Shown: piece by piece, positions 6,251 through 13,409 of the stretch | Position numbering within the stretch: position 1 is the first letter of the stretch | How the letters are laid out: every line of letters starts with the position of its first letter | From: an uncultured Eubacteriales bacterium | Lineage (GTDB): Bacteria > Bacillota > Clostridia > Christensenellales > Aristaeellaceae | Assembly (NCBI GenBank): GCA_900553265.1 | Contig: USDD01000058.1 | Span: 1-17,692, forward strand | Length of the DNA stretch: 17,692 nt | Direction of reading: 5' to 3' | Notes under the pieces: generated by a model | What the model was told of the DNA's origin: nothing | Database searches by the model: none | Seen by the model: the letters and a program-made list of their open reading frames with translations, nothing else | Program-made: the position numbers and the translations under genes

Positions 6251-9190
6251 ATGGCAAAGAAGACTCCCAGAAAAAAGAAGCGCGCCCAGCGCCGCGTCTC
6301 GGCGAAAGAGGTTCTGATCTTCGCCGTTCTCGGCCTCGCGGCGATTCTCATTGCCGGTATCGCCCATCTCGCCGGTCTGGACGGCAATCGCGCCGAAACC
6401 GCGCTGCGCATGAGCGAGGTCATGTCCGCCAACACGGCCACGGCGCTGCCCGGCGCGGACGGCTGGCCGGACTGGATCGAAATCGAGAACGTATCCGACG
6501 CGCCCGCCGCACTGACGGGCTGCGCGCTGGTGCGCGAATCCGAGCCCTCCCGGGCCTTCGCCTTCCCCGGCGGCACGCTGGCGGCGGGCGAGCGCGTCGT
6601 GGTGCTGGCCGACGGCGACGACGGCGCATCCGACGGCGCGTACCACGCGCCCTTCCGCCTCTCCTCCGCCGGCGAGACGATTCTGCTGCTGGACGCAGCC
6701 GGAAACACGCTGGATCGGCTGGAGATCCCTGCGCTGGGCGAAAATCAGGTCTATTGCCGGGACGACAGCGGCGCGTGGCAGAGGAGCGCCGCGCCCACGC
6801 CTGGCGAGCCAAACCGCGTCGAGAGCGCGTCCGAAATCGCCAAAACCACCACCGTCATGAGCGGCGCGCTGGAGATCACCGAGGTCATGACCGAGAACAT
6901 CACCTTCGGCAGCCGGGACTATGTGGAGATTCACAATGCGTCCGACGCGCCCGTGTCGCTTTCCGGCTGGGCGCTGAGCAATGACGAGGCAATGCCGCGC
7001 AAGTGGATTTTCCCCGAGGAAACGCTGGAGCCGGACGGCTATCTCGCGATCGAATGCAGCGGCAAAAAGGCGGACGGCGGCGCGGGCTTCACGCTGTCCG
7101 GCGACGGAACCGCCGTGCTGCTGACCAATTCCTCGGGCGGCCTCGCCTGCCGTGTGGACGTGCCCGCCCAGCGGGCCGATCAGGCCTATTCGCTGCTGGA
7201 ATCCGGCTGGTCGGAAACCTTCGCGCCCACGCCCGGCCGCGCCAACGCGCTGAGCAATGCCGACGCGTTCGCCTATGACGGCCAGAATCCCAGCGGCGTG
7301 TACCTGTCCGAAATTCTGACCTCGTCGACGGACAGCGACGACTGGATCGAGCTGTACAATTCCTCCAGTCAGGCGGTGGATCTGTCCGGCTGCGGCCTTT
7401 CCAACAACGCCAAGCGCCCGCGCAAGTGGCAGTTCCCCTCCGGCACGGTGCTTCAGCCCGGCCAGTATCTGGGCGTTTACGCCAACGGCGCGGACGACGG
7501 CCTTCAGACGAGCTATCGTCTCTCCGCCGCCGGCGGCTATTCGGTGACGCTCTCCGACGCGAACGGAACCATTCTGGATCGAATCTACGTGCCCGAGCAG
7601 TACTCCGGCGTGTCCTACGGCCGCCCTGCCGGTCAGAGCGTGCTGCGCTACTTCCCCACGCCCACGCCCGGCGCGGCCAACGCCGGCGAAAGCTATCTCG
7701 GCCGCGCCGACGAGGTGGCCTGCTCCAGAGACGGCGGCCTGTTCCAGACGGGCGAGACCTTCACCGTGGAGCTCAGCGCGCCGTCGGACTGCAAAATCTA
7801 CTACACCACGGATTTCACCGACCCGGACGAGACCTCCACGCCCTACACCGGCCCCATCACCGTCTCCGGTCAGACCATTCTGCGCGCCCGGGCGTTTAAG
7901 GACGGCTGCATGCCGTCGCTGATCGCCACGCGCAGCTATCTCTACGGCGCGAAGAACGGCGGCGGCATGGTCTACGTCGTGTCGGTGGTCTCCGATCCCC
8001 GCAATCTCACCAGCGACGAGGCGGGCATTCTCGTGCGCGGCTCGGGCAGCACGCCCAACTACATGATGGACTGGGAACCCGAGGCCCACGTGGAGGTCTT
8101 TGACCAAAACGGCAATCTCCTCCTATCTCAGGGCTGCGGCATGCGCCAGCAGGGCCAGACCTGCCGCGCCGAGCCTCAGCAGGCGTTCAAGCTGGTGGCG
8201 CGCCGGGAATACGGCGGCAGCAATCTCTTCCGCGCGCATCTGTTCTCCAAGCGCGATTACGACGTGTGCCACGCCTTCCTGCTGCGCCCGTCCAACGACG
8301 ACAAGTACAAGACGCGCATGCGCGATTCGGTGCTGGTCACGCTGGCTGAGGACACCAGCGTCATGTATCAGGAGACTGAGGTCTGCGTGGCCTACATCGA
8401 CGGCGAATACTGGGGCCATTACAACCTGCGCGAGGTCGTCAGCCCGCTGTCCATCTGCCAGCACGAGGGCTGGAAGGGCGACGAGGGCGCGCTCGACCTC
8501 GTCAAGGGCAACAACGTCGTCCTTCAGGGCTCGGACAACACCTTTATTGCCCTCGTGGACTGGCTCAAGGCCAACGACCCCGCCTCCGACGAGGCCTACC
8601 GCCGCATCGACGAGGCGGTGGATATTCAGAACTACATCGAGTACATGGCCATCCAGATCTACTCCGGCAACACCGACCCCAGCAACGTCAAGCGCTATCG
8701 CAACCCCAACGCCGACGGCAAATGGCGCTGGGCGCTGTTCGATCTGGACTGGGGCTTCAATCAGGACACCAACTCCGTCAGCCGCTGGCTCACCCCCGGC
8801 GGCGTGGGCAACGGTCTGCGCACGGACAACACCTTCTTCATCGCCTGCATGCGCAATCCCACGTTCCGCGACCGCTTCCTGACCCATTTCGGCCAGCGGC
8901 TGGCGACCAGCTTCAGCTCCGAGAGCGTTCTCGCCCGGTTTGAGGCGCGCTACAACATTCTCAAAACCATCCTGCCCGACCACTGGGCGCGATGGAACGA
9001 GAGCGAGGCAAGCTACAACCGCGAGCTTTCCAAGCTGATCTCCTATGCCAAATCCCGCCCGACGCGGCTTCTGCAATTTCTGAAGTACTCAGACGCGCTG
9101 AAGCTGAGCCAAAATCAGATGGAGCGCTATTTCGGCGACGCCATGGCAAAGCTCGGCCTGGCCTACGATACCATTCCCAAGCTCAAATGA
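6251..9190 (+). CDS. Membrane-anchored surface protein: three lamin-tail domains, chitobiase-like domain and CotH-kinase domain
   Basis: The product has 979 residues. A Lys/Arg-rich N-terminus and one hydrophobic segment (about 20-42) form a signal-anchor, so the body faces outside. Three LTD-like beta domains follow (about 52-165, 206-305 and 349-450), each with an SEV/TEV/SEI start and a W/V-EI/EL-E/H/Y-N motif (DWIEIEN, DYVEIHN, DWIELYN). Each is closed by a PTPG-x-x-N linker (181, 325, 470). Residues about 487-565 resemble the FN3-associated/CHB_HEX_C domain (CKIYYTTDFTDPDETSTPYT). A CotH-like kinase domain (about 575-900) shows GHYNLREVVS from 722 and FDLDWGFN from 830. GGAGG is seven bases before the ATG. 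CotH proteins phosphorylate proteins in spore coats and elsewhere; the substrate here is unknown. Gln644 stands where a Lys is usual (EPQQAFKL), so catalysis is uncertain. Confidence 0.88.
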   Translation: MAKKTPRKKKRAQRRVSAKEVLIFAVLGLAAILIAGIAHLAGLDGNRAETALRMSEVMSANTATALPGADGWPDWIEIENVSDAPAALTGCALVRESEPSRAFAFPGGTLAAGERVVVLADGDDGASDGAYHAPFRLSSAGETILLLDAAGNTLDRLEIPALGENQVYCRDDSGAWQRSAAPTPGEPNRVESASEIAKTTTVMSGALEITEVMTENITFGSRDYVEIHNASDAPVSLSGWALSNDEAMPRKWIFPEETLEPDGYLAIECSGKKADGGAGFTLSGDGTAVLLTNSSGGLACRVDVPAQRADQAYSLLESGWSETFAPTPGRANALSNADAFAYDGQNPSGVYLSEILTSSTDSDDWIELYNSSSQAVDLSGCGLSNNAKRPRKWQFPSGTVLQPGQYLGVYANGADDGLQTSYRLSAAGGYSVTLSDANGTILDRIYVPEQYSGVSYGRPAGQSVLRYFPTPTPGAANAGESYLGRADEVACSRDGGLFQTGETFTVELSAPSDCKIYYTTDFTDPDETSTPYTGPITVSGQTILRARAFKDGCMPSLIATRSYLYGAKNGGGMVYVVSVVSDPRNLTSDEAGILVRGSGSTPNYMMDWEPEAHVEVFDQNGNLLLSQGCGMRQQGQTCRAEPQQAFKLVARREYGGSNLFRAHLFSKRDYDVCHAFLLRPSNDDKYKTRMRDSVLVTLAEDTSVMYQETEVCVAYIDGEYWGHYNLREVVSPLSICQHEGWKGDEGALDLVKGNNVVLQGSDNTFIALVDWLKANDPASDEAYRRIDEAVDIQNYIEYMAIQIYSGNTDPSNVKRYRNPNADGKWRWALFDLDWGFNQDTNSVSRWLTPGGVGNGLRTDNTFFIACMRNPTFRDRFLTHFGQRLATSFSSESVLARFEARYNILKTILPDHWARWNESEASYNRELSKLISYAKSRPTRLLQFLKYSDALKLSQNQMERYFGDAMAKLGLAYDTIPKLK

Positions 9191-9196
9191 CCTCTC

Positions 9197-9231
9197 TCCG
9201 CCCGGAGGCTCCGGCTTTCGGGCGGATTTTT
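9197..9231 (+). terminator. Rho-independent terminator of the CotH/LTD gene
   Basis: Eight-bp stem TCCGCCCG/CGGGCGGA (9197-9204 with 9219-9226), then TTTTT, seven bases after the stop codon. Confidence 0.88.
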
Positions 9232-9275
9232 GCAAATCTTAATGCTTCCGACATATCTTCTCCATGTTCGCGCTG

Positions 9276-9281
9276 TATAAT
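9276..9281 (+). promoter_or_regulatory. Probable -10 box for the CNNM/CorC gene
   Basis: Perfect TATAAT in an AT-rich patch, 48 bases before the start codon. No good TTG -35 box is found at 16-18 bases, so an activator or another -35 may be needed. Confidence 0.5.
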
Positions 9282-9328
9282 ATTTAAACATATAATTGGT
9301 AATTTCCCACGACTGACAAGGAGAGTGA

Positions 9329-10588
9329 ATGTCCTTTATGGACGGTAACGCTGCGTTTACTCTGGTAATCCTGATTGTTCTGATTTTCTTTTCCGCCTTC
9401 TTTTCCGCAACCGAAACCGCATACACGAGCCTGAACAAGGTTCGTTTGAAGAACATGGCCAATTCCGGCAACCGCAAGGCCGCGAAGATTCTTGCGCTGT
9501 CCGAGAATTACGACCGCCTGATTTCCACCATTCTCATCGGCAACAACATCGTCAATATTCTGAGCACCTCGCTGGCCACGGCCATGTTCGTGCGCATGCT
9601 GGGCGATTCCGGCGTGACGGTCTCCACCGTGGTCATGACGATGGTGATTCTGTTGTTCGGCGAAGTCGCGCCCAAGAGCCTTGCGCGCATCTCCAACGAA
9701 AAAATCGCCTTCGCAGGCTATCCGCTGCTGACCTTCATTGTCAAAGTCTTCACTCCCCTGAGCTTCCTCATGGGCTGCTGGCAGAAGCTGATGGGCAGGC
9801 TCGTGCGCGACAGCGAGGAGCACGGCATCACTGAGGAGGAGCTCATCACCATGGTCGAGGAGGCCGAGAGCGACGGCGAGATCGACTCCCATGAGAGCGA
9901 GCTGATCCGCTCGGCCATCGAATTCACCGATCTGTGCGTCGAGGACATTCTCACGCCCCGCGTGGACATGGTGGCCGTGGACGTGACCGACACCGAGCTG
10001 GAAATCGCCGACCAGTTCGCCGAGAGCGGCTTCTCCCGCCTGCCCGTCTATGAGGACAACATCGACAACATCATCGGCATCCTCCACGAAAAGGACTTCT
10101 ATCGCAACCGCGGCAGCCAGTCCGTGCGCGAGATGATGACCAAGCCCATCTACGTCATGCCCACCACGCGCCTGAGCGTTCTTTTGAAGCTCCTTCAGCA
10201 GAGCAAGGGCCACATGGCCGTGGCCGCGGACGAATACGGCGGCGTGATCGGCATCGTCACTCTGGAGGACATTCTGGAGGAGCTGGTGGGCGAAATCTGG
10301 GACGAGCACGACGAAATCGTCGAGGAGATCCACAAGCTGCCCAACGGCAGCTATCAGGTGGAGTGCAACACCGCGCTGGACGACTTTCTGCGCCTGTTCC
10401 CCCTCAAGCGCGAGTACGAATCCACCACCGTCAGCGGATGGGTGCTGGAGGAGCTGGGCGCGTTTCCCCAGAAGGGAGATTCCTTCGACTGCGAAAACCT
10501 GCACGTCACCGTGTCCGAGGTAGACAAGCGCCGCGTACTGCAGATCATCGTCGAAGTGCGCCCCAAAGAGCCCGAGGAAGAGGAATAA
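9329..10588 (+). CDS. CNNM/CorC (hemolysin-C) family membrane protein with CBS domains
   Basis: This 419-residue protein has the standard three-part layout. A DUF21/CNNM membrane domain (about 8-185) carries [17 protein letters not shown] and [15 protein letters not shown] pair follows (about 205-322) with [11 protein letters not shown] and [21 protein letters not shown] CorC_HlyC domain (about 335-412) comes last, with an acidic tail. CNNM/CorC proteins are magnesium or other divalent-cation transporters or regulators in the cytoplasmic membrane, with CBS domains binding adenine nucleotides; the hemolysin name is historical. The ATG at 9329 has AAGGAG five bases upstream; Met4 at 9338 is a less likely start. 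It is a single gene between two terminators. Confidence 0.93.
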   Translation: MSFMDGNAAFTLVILIVLIFFSAFFSATETAYTSLNKVRLKNMANSGNRKAAKILALSENYDRLISTILIGNNIVNILSTSLATAMFVRMLGDSGVTVSTVVMTMVILLFGEVAPKSLARISNEKIAFAGYPLLTFIVKVFTPLSFLMGCWQKLMGRLVRDSEEHGITEEELITMVEEAESDGEIDSHESELIRSAIEFTDLCVEDILTPRVDMVAVDVTDTELEIADQFAESGFSRLPVYEDNIDNIIGILHEKDFYRNRGSQSVREMMTKPIYVMPTTRLSVLLKLLQQSKGHMAVAADEYGGVIGIVTLEDILEELVGEIWDEHDEIVEEIHKLPNGSYQVECNTALDDFLRLFPLKREYESTTVSGWVLEELGAFPQKGDSFDCENLHVTVSEVDKRRVLQIIVEVRPKEPEEEE

Positions 10589-10593
10589 GTCCG

Positions 10594-10634
10594 TTTTCGC
10601 CGAAGACCGCCGCGTCCTCGGCGAAAATTTGTTT
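10594..10634 (+). terminator. Terminator after the CNNM/CorC gene
   Basis: A perfect 10-bp stem TTTTCGCCGA/TCGGCGAAAA (10594-10603 with 10618-10627) with a 14-base loop is followed by TTTGTTTT. The leading T run makes it potentially bidirectional. Confidence 0.85.
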
Positions 10635-10640
10635 TGGAGA

Positions 10641-10664
10641 TTCGCCGTGGACAGAAGCGGCGAA
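10641..10664. promoter_or_regulatory. Inverted repeat over the sir2 -35 box, candidate operator
   Basis: TTCGCCG (10641-10647) and CGGCGAA (10658-10664) flank the ten bases that contain the -35 box. The arms repeat the sequence of the terminator stem just upstream. Confidence 0.45.
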
Positions 10665-10676
10665 AGGTGATAAAAT
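10648..10676 (+). promoter_or_regulatory. Promoter of the sir2-glycosylase-phosphorylase operon
   Basis: TGGACA (10648-10653), 17-base spacer, TAAAAT (10671-10676). The predicted start is near 10683, which would leave only about 15 bases of leader before the ATG at 10698, just enough for the ribosome site. Confidence 0.65.
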
Positions 10677-10684
10677 AGAAGCAA

Positions 10685-10690
10685 AGGAGG
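10685..10690 (+). promoter_or_regulatory. Ribosome binding site AGGAGG that decides the sir2 start
   Basis: AGGAGG is only one base before the ATG at 10692 but seven bases before the in-frame ATG at 10698, which is therefore the likely start. Confidence 0.82.
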
Positions 10691-10697
10691 AATGCGC

Positions 10698-11405
10698 ATG
10701 CTGGAAACGCTGAAAAAATGGGTGGAGGAGAGCCGCAGCATCGTCTTTTTCGGCGGCGCGGGCGTATCCACAGAGTCGGGCATTCCGGATTTTCGCGGCG
10801 TGGACGGGCTCTATCGTCAGAAGTACGCCTATCCGCCGGAGACGATTCTCAGCCATGAGTTTCTCCTTCAGCATCCGGAGGAATTCTACCGGTTCTACCG
10901 TGAAAAGATACTGATTCTGAACGCCCGCCCCAACCCGGCTCACGAAAAGCTGGCCCAGTGGGAGTGCGAGGGCAGGCTGCGCGCCGTGATTACCCAGAAC
11001 ATCGACGGGCTGCATCAGGCAGCGGGCTCCAAGCGGGTGCTGGAGCTACACGGCTCCATCCATCGCAACCACTGCACGCGCTGCGGAAAATTCTACACAG
11101 CGGAGCAGATCGCCGCCACCGCGGGCGTGCCCAGATGTGATTGCGGCGGAACCATCCGCCCGGACGTGGTGCTCTACGGCGAATCGCTGGACGAAAAGGT
11201 GCTGCGCGCGTCCATGGACGCGCTGGCCCACGCCGATCTGCTCATCGTGGGCGGCACGTCGCTGAGCGTCTATCCCGCCGCGGGGCTGATCGACCTGTAC
11301 CCGGGCGACCGGCTGGCGCTGCTGAACCGCACGCCCACGCCCCGGGACGGCCGCGCGAACCTCATTCTGCGCGAGCCCATCGGGCGGATCATGGCGGAGC
11401 TGTGA
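10698..11405 (+). CDS. NAD-dependent protein deacylase, Sir2 family
   Basis: The 235-residue protein is a typical class III (sirtuin-type) bacterial sirtuin. The NAD-binding motif GAGVSTESGIPDFRG spans 20-34, TQNIDGLHQAAGS spans 99-111, and the catalytic His is at 118 in ELHGS. A zinc module CTRC (126/129) and CDC (147/149) is followed by IRPDVVLYGE, and GGTSLSVYPA is near the C-terminus. It removes acetyl or other acyl groups from lysines using NAD, giving nicotinamide and O-acyl-ADP-ribose, in the cytoplasm. The start is set two codons downstream of the first ATG by ribosome-site spacing. It is the first gene of an operon: its TGA overlaps a possible GTG start, and the next ATG is five bases on. 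CobB/SrtN-type substrates are presumed. Confidence 0.95.
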   Translation: MLETLKKWVEESRSIVFFGGAGVSTESGIPDFRGVDGLYRQKYAYPPETILSHEFLLQHPEEFYRFYREKILILNARPNPAHEKLAQWECEGRLRAVITQNIDGLHQAAGSKRVLELHGSIHRNHCTRCGKFYTAEQIAATAGVPRCDCGGTIRPDVVLYGESLDEKVLRASMDALAHADLLIVGGTSLSVYPAAGLIDLYPGDRLALLNRTPTPRDGRANLILREPIGRIMAEL

Positions 11406-11410
11406 ACGCC

Positions 11411-11905
11411 ATGGACGAGCGAATCGCCGGCTTTGCCCCCGTGGCCGCGCCCGACGCGCGCGTGCTGATTCTGGGCACCATGCCCAGCGTGGAATCGCTC
11501 CGGCAGAGCTTCTATTACGCCCACCCGCGCAACGCCTTCTGGCCGATGCTTGCCCGGATTCTCTCCGAGCCGGAGCCGGCCTCCGTCGAGGAAAAGATGG
11601 CGCTGCTGCTGCGCCATCGCATCGCGCTGTGGGACGTGGCCCAGAGCTGCGTGCGCCCCGGCTCGCTGGACAGCGCCATTCGCGACGCGCTGCCCAACGA
11701 CGTCCCCGGTCTGCTGAAGCGCTGCCCGGAGATCAAAGTAATTCTGTTCAACGGCGCGACGGCGCAGAGCTTATACCGAAAACTGATCGGCGACGTGCCC
11801 GCGGGGCTGCGGAGCGTGCGAATGCCCTCCACCAGCCCGGCCTACACCCTGAAATTCGAGGCCAAGCGGGCGGCGTGGCAAAAGGAATTGGAGGAAATTA
11901 TATGA
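11411..11905 (+). CDS. Hypoxanthine/deoxyinosine-DNA glycosylase, uracil-DNA-glycosylase superfamily (family 6-like)
   Basis: This 164-residue protein carries VLILGTMPSVESLRQ (18-32), then YYAHPRNAFW (35-44) and MPSTSPA (138-144). This pattern is that of the family 6 hypoxanthine-DNA glycosylases, and Asn41 in HPRNAFW corresponds to the catalytic Asn of that family. It excises deaminated adenine (hypoxanthine) from DNA to start base-excision repair. The ATG at 11411 is chosen with GGAG 11 bases upstream. An in-frame GTG at 11402, overlapping the sir2 stop as GTGA, is the alternative and would add three residues. Its own stop overlaps the next gene's ATG (ATGA), implying translational coupling. 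Exact substrate preference within the superfamily is inferred. Confidence 0.88.
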   Translation: MDERIAGFAPVAAPDARVLILGTMPSVESLRQSFYYAHPRNAFWPMLARILSEPEPASVEEKMALLLRHRIALWDVAQSCVRPGSLDSAIRDALPNDVPGLLKRCPEIKVILFNGATAQSLYRKLIGDVPAGLRSVRMPSTSPAYTLKFEAKRAAWQKELEEII

Positions 11906-13206
11906 ATCCCTGCGACATCATTCGAAAAAAGCGCATGGGGCAGGAGCTGACCGAGATGGAGATCCGCGCCTTCGTGGACGGCGTGGTGGACGGCAGCTTC
12001 GCCGATTATCAGATTTCAGCGCTGCTGATGGCCATCTGCATCAACGGCATGACCGACCGGGAGACGCTGGCGCTGACGCTGGCCATGGCCAAATCCGGCG
12101 ACACGCTGGATTTAAGCGACATTCCCGGCGTGAAGGCCGACAAGCACTCCACCGGCGGCGTGGGCGACACCACCTCGCTGATTCTCGTGCCGCTGGTGGC
12201 CGCCTGCGGCGTAAAAATGGCCAAGATGTCCGGCCGCGGACTGGGCTTCACCGGCGGCACGCTGGACAAGCTGGAGTCCATCCCCGGCATGCGCATCGAT
12301 CTGGACAACGCGGCCTTCCGCAAGCAGGTCACAGACGTGGGCTGCGCCATCATCGGTCAGACGGCGACGCTCGCCCCGGCGGACAAGACGCTCTACGCGC
12401 TGCGCGACGTGACCGCGACGGTGGACAGTCTGCCGCTAGTGGTCTCGTCCATTCTGTCCAAGAAGCTGGCCGCGGGCTGCGACGTGGTGGTGCTGGACGT
12501 GAAAACCGGCAGCGGCGCGATCATGGACACCTATGAAAAATCGCTGAAGCTGGCGCAGACCATGGTGCGCATCGGAAACCTCAGCGGCAAGAGGTTCTCC
12601 GCGCTGATCACCGACATGGACCAGCCGCTGGGCAACTATGTGGGCAACGCGCTGGAGGTAGAGGAGGCCGTCGACGTGCTCGCCGGCCGCACGAAGGGCG
12701 ATCTGCTGGAGGTCTCGCTGACGCTGGGCGCGCACATTCTGCGCAGCGCGGGAAAAGTCGACTCCGTTCCGGCGGGCATGGACATGCTCCGCGCAAAGAT
12801 CGAAAACGGCGAGGGCCTGCGCAAGCTGGCCGAGATGATCGCGGCCCAGGGCGGCGATCCCCGCGTGACCGAGGACACGTCGCTGCTGCCCAAAGCGAAG
12901 GCGAAGGTGGAGCTCCTCGCCGACGAAGCGGGCTACGTCCAGTCCATCCGCACCTCCGACGTGGGCAACGCCGCCAAGCGTCTGGGCGCGGGCCGCGAGC
13001 ACAAGACCGATCCGCTGGATCTGTCCGTGGGCGTGGTCATGCATAAGCGCGTGGGCGACCCTGTGCGCCGCGGCGACGTGCTGTGCACGCTCCACGTGGG
13101 CGAGCGCTCCGACCGCATCGGCGCGTACAACCTCCTGCGCCGCGCCATCCACATCGGCCCCGAACCGGTGCAGAAACCCGCGCTCATCCGCGCCGTGGTG
13201 GAGTGA
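11902..13206 (+). CDS. pdp: Pyrimidine-nucleoside phosphorylase
   Basis: The 434-residue length is normal for the thymidine/pyrimidine-nucleoside phosphorylase family. The phosphate-binding loop KHSTGGVGDT is at 81-90, followed by KMSGRGLGFTGGTLDKLES, and the C-terminal domain has GAIGAYN-like features (DRIGAYNLLRRA). It splits uridine, thymidine or deoxyuridine with phosphate into base and (deoxy)ribose-1-phosphate in the cytoplasm, for salvage or pentose catabolism. GGAGG is seven bases before the ATG, which overlaps the glycosylase stop as ATGA. It is the last gene of the operon; no convincing terminator follows. Bacillota enzymes of this type are usually Pdp with broad pyrimidine specificity rather than strict thymidine phosphorylase (DeoA); specificity here is inferred. 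Confidence 0.95.
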   Translation: MNPCDIIRKKRMGQELTEMEIRAFVDGVVDGSFADYQISALLMAICINGMTDRETLALTLAMAKSGDTLDLSDIPGVKADKHSTGGVGDTTSLILVPLVAACGVKMAKMSGRGLGFTGGTLDKLESIPGMRIDLDNAAFRKQVTDVGCAIIGQTATLAPADKTLYALRDVTATVDSLPLVVSSILSKKLAAGCDVVVLDVKTGSGAIMDTYEKSLKLAQTMVRIGNLSGKRFSALITDMDQPLGNYVGNALEVEEAVDVLAGRTKGDLLEVSLTLGAHILRSAGKVDSVPAGMDMLRAKIENGEGLRKLAEMIAAQGGDPRVTEDTSLLPKAKAKVELLADEAGYVQSIRTSDVGNAAKRLGAGREHKTDPLDLSVGVVMHKRVGDPVRRGDVLCTLHVGERSDRIGAYNLLRRAIHIGPEPVQKPALIRAVVE

Positions 13207-13409
13207 GGATTTCTCCATTATATATACTGCGGCACGCGGTGCGCACTTCGGTCGGAAGCGCATGAACTCTTTTCTCTACAGTTAAGAGAAATAAGCATGC
13301 GCGATCAAGCGTCATTCCAATACCATGGAATGAATAACCCTCTTTGAGTAAAAATAGAAAAGCGCCGCAGCGAGCATTTCCTATTCGGCCGCGGCTTCGC
13401 GAGGAAAGG
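13207..13409. other. Structured intergenic region with nested inverted repeats
   Basis: These 203 bases hold no gene. They contain GCAC-GCG-GTGC, a nested hairpin with outer arms GCGCATG (13258-13264) and CATGCGC (13296-13302) enclosing TTCTCT/AGAGAA (13272-13277, 13285-13290), and TCATTCCA/TGGAATGA (13312-13319, 13326-13333). No T-run terminator and no good promoter pair was found. The stretch from about 13265 to 13365 is visibly more AT-rich than the genes around it. Confidence 0.5.

Noticed and set aside
5542..6984. Plus-strand frame bridging the end of htpG and the start of the CotH/LTD gene
   Set aside because: It runs through a strong terminator and a promoter, and its product is Arg-rich frame-shift sequence.
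6245..8107. 620-codon antisense frame under the CotH/LTD gene
   Set aside because: Same mirror effect; the composition is rich in Ala, Gly, Arg and His with no domain pattern, against three clear LTD domains on the plus strand.
9253..9281. Full sigma-A promoter before the CNNM/CorC gene
   Set aside because: The TATAAT is perfect, but the hexamers at the 16-18 base positions (TATCTT, ATATCT) do not resemble TTGACA, so only the -10 box is reported.
9284..10783. 499-codon antisense frame under the CNNM/CorC gene
   Set aside because: Shadow of the real gene, which has unmistakable CBS and CorC motifs; the frame spans two promoters and a terminator.
11141..11410. N-terminal extension of the DNA glycosylase into sir2
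   Set aside because: The extension is sir2 read in another frame; family members begin near VLILGT, and the ATG at 11411 (or GTG at 11402) fits.
11629..11901. N-terminal extension of the pyrimidine phosphorylase
   Set aside because: It overlaps the glycosylase in another frame; the ATG at 11902 has GGAGG seven bases upstream and matches the family start.
13200..13228. Possible promoter with TATACT at 13223-13228 for the CPBP-like gene
   Set aside because: No -35 box at a sensible distance, and the leader would be over 170 bases with several hairpins.
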